Positions 15,402-22,430 of a stretch of 64,000 nt of DNA are shown here, piece by piece. The notes under the pieces are model-generated. The model made no database searches, had not been told where the DNA came from, and saw only the letters and a program-made list of their open reading frames with translations. The position numbers and the translations under genes were made by a program. The stretch is from positions 1,240,001 through 1,304,000 of the forward strand of contig NZ_VFRA01000001.1 in the NCBI RefSeq assembly GCF_006788895.1. Direction: 5' to 3'. Position 1 is the first letter of the stretch; each line of letters starts with the position of its first letter. This DNA is from Rhodoglobus vestalii. Its GTDB lineage: Bacteria; Actinomycetota; Actinomycetes; Actinomycetales; Microbacteriaceae.

Positions 15402-16337
15402 CTAGTTGAGCAGGCCTTTTTCCATAAGCCAGTCCTCTGCTGCGGTCCTGGCCTGAGCCTTCTCCGATCCTTCGACGCGATCGCGCAGCGCGATCAGGTC
15501 TTCGGTGGTGAGAGCTGCTGAAACCTCATCGAGAACTTTGGCGAGTTTCTCGCTGTAGATGTCCGAGTTGAGCAACGGAACCACGTTCTGCGCCGCAATC
15601 AGATTTTCGGGGTCTTCCAACACGAGGAGCTTCTTCGCCACCAAATCAGGAGAGGTCGTGAAGATGTCAGCGACCTGCACTGCGTTGTCGACGAGCGCCT
15701 TGACGGTGTCTGGGCCGCCGAAGTCTTCGATCGGCACAAACGTCACATCGGTGATGCCGTAAACGGACTTCAGACCGGGGATGCCGTACGGAAGTTCGGC
15801 GATCTGCGGGCTGGCACCCAGAGCGAATGGTTCAATTTTCTTCAGATCGCCAATGGAAACAAGGCCCTCTTTTTCTGCCAACTCCTGGGTGACGACGTAC
15901 GCGTCCTTGTCCTCGGCGGGAGATGACGTGAGAACGCGGAAACCCTCGGGCACCGTGGTCTCGAGTTCGGCATCCACCTCGGCGGTGCTGCGGGCGGTGT
16001 TCTCGGTGTCATAGAAGAACAGCAGGTTGCCGTTGTACTCCGGCATGAGGCTGATCGATCCGTCTTCGAGGGCCGGAATCGTGGTCTGTCGTGGTCCAAG
16101 ATTGAATTTTGTTTCCACTTCGTAGCCCGCGTTTTCGAGGGCGAGCGCATAGATGTTGCCGAGGATCTCGCTCTCCGGGAATGCGAAGGAGCCGACGACA
16201 ATCTTCGTGCCATCCCCGGAGTCCTCCGAGGAAGCACCGGTGGGGTCGGAGGTAGCGCACCCGGCAAGGGCAACCATCGCTCCGGCCGCGACTACCGCAA
16301 TGGCAACCCGTGGCCCTCTACTATTTGCTGTGAACAT
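15402..16337 (-). CDS. osmoprotectant ABC transporter substrate-binding lipoprotein (OpuBC/OpuCC-like)
   Basis: A 311-aa extracellular lipoprotein (lipobox LAGC, Cys27) of the OpuAC family that binds glycine betaine, choline or similar compounds. The mature part starts KIVVGSFAFPESEILGNIYALALENAGY, the usual start of this family, and has LMPEYNGNLL. ATG at 16337 is chosen because AAGGGAA precedes it; an ATG 15 bases earlier lacks a site. It overlaps the upstream permease gene by 17 bp and is the last gene of a four-gene operon. The exact ligand cannot be stated. Confidence 0.9.
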   Translation of the reverse strand: MFTANSRGPRVAIAVVAAGAMVALAGCATSDPTGASSEDSGDGTKIVVGSFAFPESEILGNIYALALENAGYEVETKFNLGPRQTTIPALEDGSISLMPEYNGNLLFFYDTENTARSTAEVDAELETTVPEGFRVLTSSPAEDKDAYVVTQELAEKEGLVSIGDLKKIEPFALGASPQIAELPYGIPGLKSVYGITDVTFVPIEDFGGPDTVKALVDNAVQVADIFTTSPDLVAKKLLVLEDPENLIAAQNVVPLLNSDIYSEKLAKVLDEVSAALTTEDLIALRDRVEGSEKAQARTAAEDWLMEKGLLN

Positions 16338-17115
16338 GAGATTTCCCTTCATCGGCGGTTGTTGCCGCCACCGCAGCCGATCCGAATGACCGGCGGCGGA
16401 CGTGTGCTCTTCGTGGGCGGGACTCGGAGGAGCCGCGTCTGGTGGTCAGTCGTTGCAGGAGCGCGAAAATCCCGTCAACCACGAGCGCAAGCACCGTGAC
16501 GAGAATGGCACCGCCCAGGATGCGCTCATTGTCATTGAGCCCGATGCCGCTCGAAATGATCGTTCCGAGACCACCCAGCGAAATGTAGGAGGCGATCACG
16601 GCGGTGGCAATCACCTGCAGCGCGGATGCTCGGATCCCACCGATAATCAGGGGGAGCGAGAGCGGAATCTCGACCTGCAGGAGCACCTGCAGTTCGGTCA
16701 TGCCCATCGCGCGTCCGGCATCCACCGTCTGACTGTCGACGGATTCGATGCCGGCATACGCGCCGGCCAGAATCGATGGAATCGCCAAAATGACCAGGGC
16801 AATGATCGAGGCGATGAACGCCGCCCGCGTGAAGGGCACTGTGGCGCCGACGATAACGAAGAGAGCCATGAGCAGACCCAGTGTCGGCAGTGCACGCATC
16901 GCCCCGGTGAACCCGATGACGAACTGACGGCCGCGGCCGGTGTGCCCAATATAGAAACCGAGCGGTAGCGCGATGATCGCCGCAATCACTACCGCCACGA
17001 CGGTGTACAACAGGTGCTCGCCGATGCGAGCCTGAATCGGTAGGGGGCTCAGCGCTCCAGCGATGTAGTTCGCAGGATCGAGCAGCCAGCGGAAGGCATC
17101 GAGAAAGAATTGCAC
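16321..17115 (-). CDS. osmoprotectant ABC transporter permease (second)
   Basis: A 264-aa inner-membrane permease of the BPD_transp_1 family, with about six membrane segments and the EAA-type loop AGRAMGMTELQVLLQVEIP. Start is GTG at 17115, two bases after the stop of the first permease, with a G-rich ribosome site. A longer frame upstream would overlap the first permease. The C-terminus is long and basic (TRRGSSESRPRRAHVRRR). It should form the translocation pore with the first permease. Confidence 0.9.
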   Translation of the reverse strand: MQFFLDAFRWLLDPANYIAGALSPLPIQARIGEHLLYTVVAVVIAAIIALPLGFYIGHTGRGRQFVIGFTGAMRALPTLGLLMALFVIVGATVPFTRAAFIASIIALVILAIPSILAGAYAGIESVDSQTVDAGRAMGMTELQVLLQVEIPLSLPLIIGGIRASALQVIATAVIASYISLGGLGTIISSGIGLNDNERILGGAILVTVLALVVDGIFALLQRLTTRRGSSESRPRRAHVRRRSFGSAAVAATTADEGKSHVHSK

Positions 17116-17117
17116 GG

Positions 17118-17798
17118 CTAAACCACCCGCTCTGCAGCAACAATGCTGCGGTGCGGAGTGCGGCCCTTGCGCCGATTCCACGGCATGAGAACCCGGCCGA
17201 GAAGAACAAGCAGCACGTCGAAGACGAGGGCGATGACGAGGCTCGCCGCAATGCCGATAAGAATCTCATCAAGGAAGCCGCGCTGCTTGCCATTCGTGAA
17301 CAGATACCCGAGATTCGCTGAACCAATGATGGCTCCCACCGAGACCAGTGCGATCGTACTCGCCGAGACCACGCGAAGACCCGCGAGCAGCACGGGGCCA
17401 GCGAGCGGAAACTCCACCAGCCAGAATCGAGTCCACGGGGAGTACCCCATGGCCGTGGCGGCCTCGATCGCATCCGCCGGCACCGCCGCTAGGGCGTCTG
17501 CGGCAGTCCGAACCATCATCGCAATTGCATAAATAGTGAGCGCTACAACGATGTTGCGATCATCGGTGATTTTCGTCCCGAGTATGTACGGCAGGATCAC
17601 GAACAAGGGAAGGGACGGGATCGTATACAGGAGGCTACCGCCGGCGATGACCACCGACCGCACAGCGAGCCACCGGTTAGCAATCCAACCCAGGGGCACG
17701 GCGATCGCGAAGCCGAGAATAATCGGAATGATGCTGAGGGCAACGTGATTGCCGGTTAGCCTCGCGATCAGGCCAAAGTTATCGATGAGCCAGCTCAT
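17118..17798 (-). CDS. osmoprotectant ABC transporter permease (first)
   Basis: A 226-aa permease of the OpuB/OpuC family with about five to six membrane segments and the cytoplasmic coupling loop EAATAMGYSPWTRFWLVEFP. ATG at 17798 has GAGGGG at good spacing; an upstream start would overlap the ATPase gene. It lies 10 bp after the ATPase gene and 2 bp before the second permease. Confidence 0.9.
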   Translation of the reverse strand: MSWLIDNFGLIARLTGNHVALSIIPIILGFAIAVPLGWIANRWLAVRSVVIAGGSLLYTIPSLPLFVILPYILGTKITDDRNIVVALTIYAIAMMVRTAADALAAVPADAIEAATAMGYSPWTRFWLVEFPLAGPVLLAGLRVVSASTIALVSVGAIIGSANLGYLFTNGKQRGFLDEILIGIAASLVIALVFDVLLVLLGRVLMPWNRRKGRTPHRSIVAAERVV

Positions 17799-17808
17799 CG
17801 AATGCCCC

Positions 17809-18633
17809 TCATTGGTCAGCCCCAAGAATTCCCGCGGGTCGGCCTTCGCCGTCGACGATCAGGGTCGCGCTGTCCCCTTCGCGATGCTGCAGATGCAGCG
17901 TGCGCTTACCCTTGTCAGCACCGATGAAAGTCGAGACAAAGTCGTCCACTGGGTTTGACAGAATCTCGGCCGGAGTTCCCACCTGCGCAATCACGCCGCC
18001 GGTGCGAAGAATCACGACCTGGTCGGCGATCGCGAAGGCCTCATCGATGTCGTGGGTTACGAACACCGTCGTCTTGCCGAGCTCACGCTGCAGACGGTTG
18101 AGTTCGACTTGAAGTTCTGCCCGAACGATGGGGTCGACGGCGCCGAACGGCTCATCCATCAGAAGAATGTCTGGATCGCTAGCGAGAGCCCGTGCAACGC
18201 CAACGCGCTGCTGCTGTCCGCCAGAGAGCTGGTCGGGGTACCGCTCTGCCAAGGATCGATCGAGCCCAACGGTGTCGAGCAAGGTGAGTGCGTCATGACG
18301 CGCTGTGCGTTTTGACACCCCGTTCAGCCGGGGTACTGAAGCAATATTGTCAACGACCCGGCGGTGCGGAAGGAGCCCCGTAGCCTGAAGAACGTAGCCT
18401 ATCTGTCGGCGAAGTAAGACCGGGTTGAGACCAGAAATATCTTTGCCAGCTATCAGTATCGTGCCGGAAGTCGGGTCGATCATGCGATTAATCATGCGGA
18501 GCAGTGTTGTTTTGCCTGAGCCGGATGACCCGACGAACACTGTTGCTTTGTGCGAAGGGAGCACGAGGGAGAAGTCTTCGACAGCAAGAGTGCCCTCGGG
18601 AAACCGTTTGGTCACGTTCTGGAATTCGATCAT
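17809..18633 (-). CDS. osmoprotectant ABC transporter ATP-binding protein (OpuCA/ProV-like)
   Basis: A 274-aa ATPase. Walker A GSSGSGKTT is near residue 35, the signature LSGGQQQR near 137, and Walker B ILLMDEP, with a THD switch histidine. It is of the quaternary-amine type by similarity and by neighbourhood. It ends with only a short C-terminal region and lacks the full tandem CBS domains by which OpuA/OpuC ATPases sense ionic strength, so regulation may differ. It is the first gene of the operon. Its upstream region contains a 21-bp tandem duplication. Confidence 0.92.
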   Translation of the reverse strand: MIEFQNVTKRFPEGTLAVEDFSLVLPSHKATVFVGSSGSGKTTLLRMINRMIDPTSGTILIAGKDISGLNPVLLRRQIGYVLQATGLLPHRRVVDNIASVPRLNGVSKRTARHDALTLLDTVGLDRSLAERYPDQLSGGQQQRVGVARALASDPDILLMDEPFGAVDPIVRAELQVELNRLQRELGKTTVFVTHDIDEAFAIADQVVILRTGGVIAQVGTPAEILSNPVDDFVSTFIGADKGKRTLHLQHREGDSATLIVDGEGRPAGILGADQ

Positions 18634-18661
18634 GGCAGGCGACTCACTCCTCGTAGATCTG

Positions 18662-18703
18662 GCGAATCGGCCTGTGCCGAACGCGAATCGGCCTGTGCCG
18701 AAC
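18662..18703 (+). repeat. 21-bp perfect tandem duplication
   Basis: GCGAATCGGCCTGTGCCGAAC occurs twice without a gap, immediately upstream of the osmoprotectant operon and so within its promoter or leader region. It is one of several 15- to 24-bp tandem duplications in this window. Confidence 0.85.
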
Positions 18704-18794
18704 GCTTCACATCACCAGTCTATTCGTTGCGTCTGAAAGCCGCCGGCGACCGGCGGCGAAGACCAGCCCCGGGTGCGGGTGCGGGGTCTGGCTG

Positions 18795-19334
18795 CTAGCG
18801 GATTGTCTCATCGCGCATCACCGACATCAACACCGCGTCATTCAGGTTCAGGTAGAGCTGACTTTCGGTGACCGAGAGCGTGATGGTGTTGCGGCGCCCA
18901 AGGGCGACGACGGCACCGTCGATGAATCCGGAGTCGAAGCTGCGCAGAACGATTTCCTCGGCCTGATGGATCTTCTTGCCATCCCACGCCGCCGCCACTT
19001 TCGTCGGGTCGCGGTGCGTGTACACGACGACCCGGTCTGCCAATTTGCTGCCGTGGTGCAAGCGGGCAGCGTCAGGGGCGCCCACCTCGATCCACACAGT
19101 CACGGCGCCGGTGAGATCACGCACAAGAACCGCGGGTTCATCCGTCGACGAAACCCCTTCGCTGAACGCGATGCCGTCCTGGTATTCGAGGCAGTACGCC
19201 AGCAAACGGGTCACCATGTACGCGTCGGTTTCTGATGGATGCCGTGCCACGCGAAGCGTGAAGTCGTCGTAGACACCGCGATCCACATCAGCCAGTTGGA
19301 CCGCGAAAGTGTGGATTGTTGCGCCTGCTGCCAT
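18795..19334 (-). CDS. YaeQ-family protein
   Basis: A 179-aa protein. The start MAAGATIHTFAVQLADVDRGVYDDFTLRVARHPSETD is the typical YaeQ opening. The fold is PD-(D/E)xK nuclease-like. Enzymatic activity has not been firmly established for the family, although D, E and K residues are conserved. It is a single gene; 61 bp beyond its stop begins the 53 bp left before the tandem repeat at 18662-18703. Confidence 0.85.
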   Translation of the reverse strand: MAAGATIHTFAVQLADVDRGVYDDFTLRVARHPSETDAYMVTRLLAYCLEYQDGIAFSEGVSSTDEPAVLVRDLTGAVTVWIEVGAPDAARLHHGSKLADRVVVYTHRDPTKVAAAWDGKKIHQAEEIVLRSFDSGFIDGAVVALGRRNTITLSVTESQLYLNLNDAVLMSVMRDETIR

Positions 19335-19345
19335 AGCGTTCGAGC

Positions 19346-19477
19346 CTAGCCTGTGGTTGAGCGCGGGGTGGGGTTCGCGGGAGGCCCCACGACGCCAAGA
19401 AGAAAGGGGGAATCGGTGTCAATCTGAGTAAGCGCACCGATCCTCTCGATTGCTTCCCCAACGGTGTAGCTCTTCAC
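19346..19477 (-). pseudogene. possible truncated start of a P-loop kinase-like gene
   Basis: A 43-codon frame with GTG start and a good GGGAG ribosome site. It encodes a plausible helix (TVGEAIERIGALTQI) and then FLLGVVGPPANP, which looks like the start of a Walker A loop (GxxGPPGxGKS) that breaks off and stops. An island lies immediately upstream, so this may be a remnant of a chromosomal gene. The evidence is only the ribosome site and the broken motif. Confidence 0.3.
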
Positions 19478-19521
19478 GTGGCTCCCTGGCGACGGGCGAA
19501 ACCGCGCTTCCTGAACACAAG

Positions 19522-19547
19522 AAAACCCTCGACGGATCGAGGGTTTT
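19522..19547 (-). terminator. intrinsic terminator near the island left edge
   Basis: A perfect 11-bp stem (AAAACCCTCGA / TCGAGGGTTTT) with loop CGGA. T-runs occur on both strands, so it can work in both directions. No complete gene ends nearby on either strand, which fits loss of a neighbour at the island border. Confidence 0.8.
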
Positions 19548-19702
19548 CGAAGCGGTGTCAGTGACGCGCGGTTGGAATAACTCGGTATGGCAGCACATTG
19601 CGAAACTCTTAGACGATCTAACATAGCGATCCGTCATTGTCTAAGTTGAGTTTATTTCGTATAATGTGCGCTATAAGCAAAATCACTCGGAGATTCAAAG
19701 AA

Positions 19703-20407
19703 ATGACTAAGAGGGCATCAGATACACCACAAAAGCCACTAGCAAGAGAGCACGCTCAGTATGGGCAATTCACCGTGATCTCGATCATTGTCCCACTACT
19801 CGGACTTATTCTTGGGGTCATCTTTCTGTCTCGGAAAGACCCGCTCGATCGAAAACTCGGTGAGCACAGTCTCGCCACTTCGCTTGTCTTTGGAATCGTT
19901 TGGACTGTTGTCGTCGGGGTCATCAGCCCTTTCCGTGCGCTCTACAACACGTCGATTAGTGCGCCCGCGCCAATCACTACAGTGACAGCACCTCCGGCTC
20001 CGACTAACCCACAGACAACGCTGGGTTCATCATTAACGCTGGACGGGTCTCAAGTCACTATCCAGAAAGTGATTGATCCCATCACAACGCAGATTGCAGC
20101 TTCCGATGCGAGCACCAGGTTTATAGCGGTTCAGCTCCAGATAACAAACGGAACTGCCGCTACTTTGACAGGTAACGCCAACATCAACGTCACAGTCATG
20201 CGATCCGACAACCAGTCGGCGGAGATTGGTTTCAATGTTGCCGACGAATGTACGAACTTCAATTCAGGGCAGTACACGCTTTCCCCAGGTTCGAGCGCAA
20301 CCGGGTGCGTTTTGTTTGAGATTCCCAATGGCCTGACTGCGGCGAAGATTCAGTACAACTTCAATGGTGGATACAGCGGACAAACGGGAGAGTGGCTGGT
20401 TAAGTAG
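19703..20407 (+). CDS. membrane-anchored protein with DUF4352-like domain
   Basis: A 234-aa protein. ATG at 19703 is preceded by GGAG about 10 bases upstream; the open frame extends to 19637. Two hydrophobic segments (FTVISIIVPLLGLILGVIFL and LVFGIVWTVVVGVISPF) form an N-terminal anchor. They are followed by a Pro/Thr-rich linker and an extracellular beta-sandwich (SSLTLDGSQVTIQKVIDP through FEIPNG), with two cysteines that could pair. The domain resembles DUF4352 of Gram-positive surface proteins. Function unknown. It is the first gene of the island. Confidence 0.7.
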   Translation: MTKRASDTPQKPLAREHAQYGQFTVISIIVPLLGLILGVIFLSRKDPLDRKLGEHSLATSLVFGIVWTVVVGVISPFRALYNTSISAPAPITTVTAPPAPTNPQTTLGSSLTLDGSQVTIQKVIDPITTQIAASDASTRFIAVQLQITNGTAATLTGNANINVTVMRSDNQSAEIGFNVADECTNFNSGQYTLSPGSSATGCVLFEIPNGLTAAKIQYNFNGGYSGQTGEWLVK

Positions 20408-20478
20408 TTTCTTAGCTATTCCGGCCGACCATCCGCCCGCTATTCGAACCGGGTGCCTGAAGGACCCTGCGATGACCG

Positions 20479-20518
20479 CGTACTTCTGGGCAGAAGTGCC
20501 CCAATCGGGATGGGACTC
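20479..20518 (+). repeat. island repeat module 1, left copy
   Basis: 34 of 40 bases match 26011-26050, in the same orientation. The ends (CGTACTTCTG and AATCGGGATGGGACTC) are identical; differences lie in the middle. In one frame both copies encode YF-x4-P-x-SGWDS. It lies 71 bp past the stop of the first island gene. Confidence 0.75.
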
Positions 20519-20730
20519 TATACAGTTCCTACCTGATATATCTACATCCGTAGGGTCACTCTCGAAACTTTCGATGTTGTGTTTTTCACGTGCAACTGAG
20601 CTGGAGCAGCTAGGCAATCCCACTCTGTTATGAGTGTGGCCTTGGGTGTGATGATCGCTGGACGCCCCGAACTATTGCGCAGAAAAATCCCGTTGACTTT
20701 CGAGAGCATTTGGGACACTTTAGGCGCTAG

Positions 20731-20916
20731 ATGAGAGAGATTATTACTACACAAGAATGGACGACATCCACCAAGACCGTTACGAAGACAGTCGCCAGAC
20801 CACACATGCGCAGCAATCAAGGCAACACGGATCGTTTACTGGATTGGTCGTCAGTACTTTCGATCATTCAGATCCTCCTTATCCTCATTCAGATCTCATT
20901 AGGAATTTGGCTTTAG
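20731..20916 (+). CDS. possible small membrane protein (61 aa)
   Basis: A 61-codon frame in an otherwise empty 1-kb stretch. The first 38 residues are polar and Thr-rich. The last 20 (SSVLSIIQILLILIQISLGIWL) form a convincing membrane segment. AGG lies about 10 bases before the ATG. It could be a small tail-anchored protein, or chance in AT-rich DNA. Confidence 0.35.
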   Translation: MREIITTQEWTTSTKTVTKTVARPHMRSNQGNTDRLLDWSSVLSIIQILLILIQISLGIWL

Positions 20917-21024
20917 CGTCATGTTGGTCTGACCAGGGATGCAAAAACTACATCGTTGACGTTCGCGGTGATTCCATCGCGTTTGACCCTGTTAATGCTT
21001 GCCGTTCGTTTTGTGCTACCCCCT

Positions 21025-21080
21025 GAGTTTCCGATCGGTCTATCGACTCCTCCTCGCATCGGAGGTACAGTCCAGAGGCC
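21025..21080 (+). repeat. island repeat module 2, left copy
   Basis: 50 of 56 bases match 26242-26297 in the same orientation. Four of the six differences fall in the loop of a shared hairpin, CCTC-(9 bases)-GAGG. An outer GGTCT / AGTCC pairing surrounds it, with one mismatch in this copy. It lies 506 bp after module 1. Confidence 0.8.
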
Positions 21081-21402
21081 CCAAATACTGGCGACGCGAG
21101 CCACCACTAACCGCGCACGCGTCAACGCCCACCCTGGCAACGTGGCTATACGAAACGCTCCTTCATGGCTTCAAGCTTGGTTCTATGCTATTGATTGGTC
21201 GACATACATATAAGTAGCGTTGCACTCAACCATGCGAAGGAAGGGCTTTACATTTGCTACAAAACATGGTACAAATAAGGCAGCGTTACAGATTCTCGGT
21301 TGCAGGCGTTTCGAGCCTCCCGGGTGGGCAAACTGGCGCCACAGTTTCACAGCCCAAGCCGATATCACTTAATGTCGCCAAGCGCGAAAAGGAACCCTCG
21401 CA
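21081..21402. other. AT-rich leader region before the T4SS-like cassette
   Basis: 320 bp with only unsupported short frames. It should contain the promoter of the gene at 21403, with AAGGA about 10 bases before its ATG. No terminator hairpin was recognised here. Confidence 0.4.
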
Positions 21403-22278
21403 ATGTCTGCGGAGAACCCCAAGAACTCATTTATCAACCCCAATCTGCAGAGTGTCATCCCGCCCGAGCAGGGTGGTGGCCGCGTGAGCCCTACGCCCTC
21501 TGAGCTCGACAATCAGCCAGAGAAGAAGAAGTCCCGCAAGGCGCTTTACGCCGTGGTCGGGTCTGTCGCTGGTGCAGCGGTCGTTGCAGCTTCTATCCTC
21601 GGCATCGAAGCAGCCAATAACCAGCCCGACAAGCGTCCCGTCGCAACCGCTCCCGCTGAACCGTCAGAGACACCCGAAGCAACCCCGACGAATACCGCTG
21701 AGGTCTTGACGGTGCAATTGTTGGAGATCCCGGCGACGCTGACACCCGAGCAGGTCGGTACGACGCTGATCCAGGATCGCCTGTCGGCCTGGTATATGAC
21801 TGGCGCCAACGACCAGACCTACGAGGAACGGCTGGCATATAACCCGAGTGGCAAGACAATATCTGAGGTTACTTCAGATTTTGTCGACCAAAAGGCAGCT
21901 GGTTACGGCGTAATCTTCGCTGAAGCCTTGTTCATCCCTGATTACCAAGCTGATGAGAAGCTTAATGCTCAAGCGACAGGCTGGCAAAAGCAAAATGCCA
22001 CCGGTCTGGCGCACTACCTCTCTACTCACAGCGAGGCCAATGTGTACACATCATCGATGACTGTCGAATCAACGGCCATCATCTCACAGACCGAAGATAG
22101 CCTCGCCCTGAAGATCAACGGCACTGAGTATAATAACGCTGCCCAAAACAGCACCGGTACTTCTGACCCAGGTGCGGTAGATATCAACGGCAATCGCTTC
22201 GAGGTCGCCGTGACGTTGCAATTGATCGATGGTACCTACAAGATTGCTCAGATCGGAATCTCTAACCTAGGCCGATAG
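21403..22278 (+). CDS. predicted exported/anchored protein of T4SS-like cassette
   Basis: A 291-aa protein. Residues 1-46 are polar and end in a KKKSRK charge cluster; a membrane segment at about 47-70 (ALYAVVGSVAGAAVVAASILGIEA) follows. Then come a Pro/Glu/Thr-rich linker and a 200-residue extracellular domain. The topology, cytoplasmic N-terminus and outer globular domain, is like VirB8- or VirB10-type scaffold proteins, but I see no matching motif. It lies upstream of the VirB6-like gene, separated by a strong terminator at 22388-22416, so it can be expressed on its own. Confidence 0.6.
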   Translation: MSAENPKNSFINPNLQSVIPPEQGGGRVSPTPSELDNQPEKKKSRKALYAVVGSVAGAAVVAASILGIEAANNQPDKRPVATAPAEPSETPEATPTNTAEVLTVQLLEIPATLTPEQVGTTLIQDRLSAWYMTGANDQTYEERLAYNPSGKTISEVTSDFVDQKAAGYGVIFAEALFIPDYQADEKLNAQATGWQKQNATGLAHYLSTHSEANVYTSSMTVESTAIISQTEDSLALKINGTEYNNAAQNSTGTSDPGAVDINGNRFEVAVTLQLIDGTYKIAQIGISNLGR

Positions 22279-22387
22279 AGCCGGACCGCTCTTCTCAAGA
22301 CGTGGTGCATATGCTTAAATAGGCCCAGGTTATGACGCATTCTCGTTTTTTATACCAATTGTTTCATCGAGCTTTACGAGTACTCGT

Positions 22388-22416
22388 AAAGGCAAGCCCT
22401 CACAGGGCTTGCCTTT
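22388..22416 (+). terminator. strong intrinsic terminator inside the cassette
   Basis: A perfect 13-bp stem (AAAGGCAAGCCCT / AGGGCTTGCCTTT) with loop CAC, followed by CTTTG. It lies 110 bp after the stop of gene 21403-22278. It also falls inside the open frame of the next gene, which argues that the true start of that gene is downstream of it. Confidence 0.9.
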
Positions 22417-22430
22417 CTTTGTTTAGTGGC

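Noticed and set aside
20440..20500. Sequence resembling a tRNA T-arm (CTATTCGAACCGGG)
   Set aside because: No acceptor or anticodon stem can be drawn; the T-stem does not pair properly.
20364..20633. Plus-strand 89-codon frame carrying the SGWDS peptide
   Set aside because: It starts inside the previous gene in another frame and has no ribosome site; the peptide match to the right copy is reported as a repeat.
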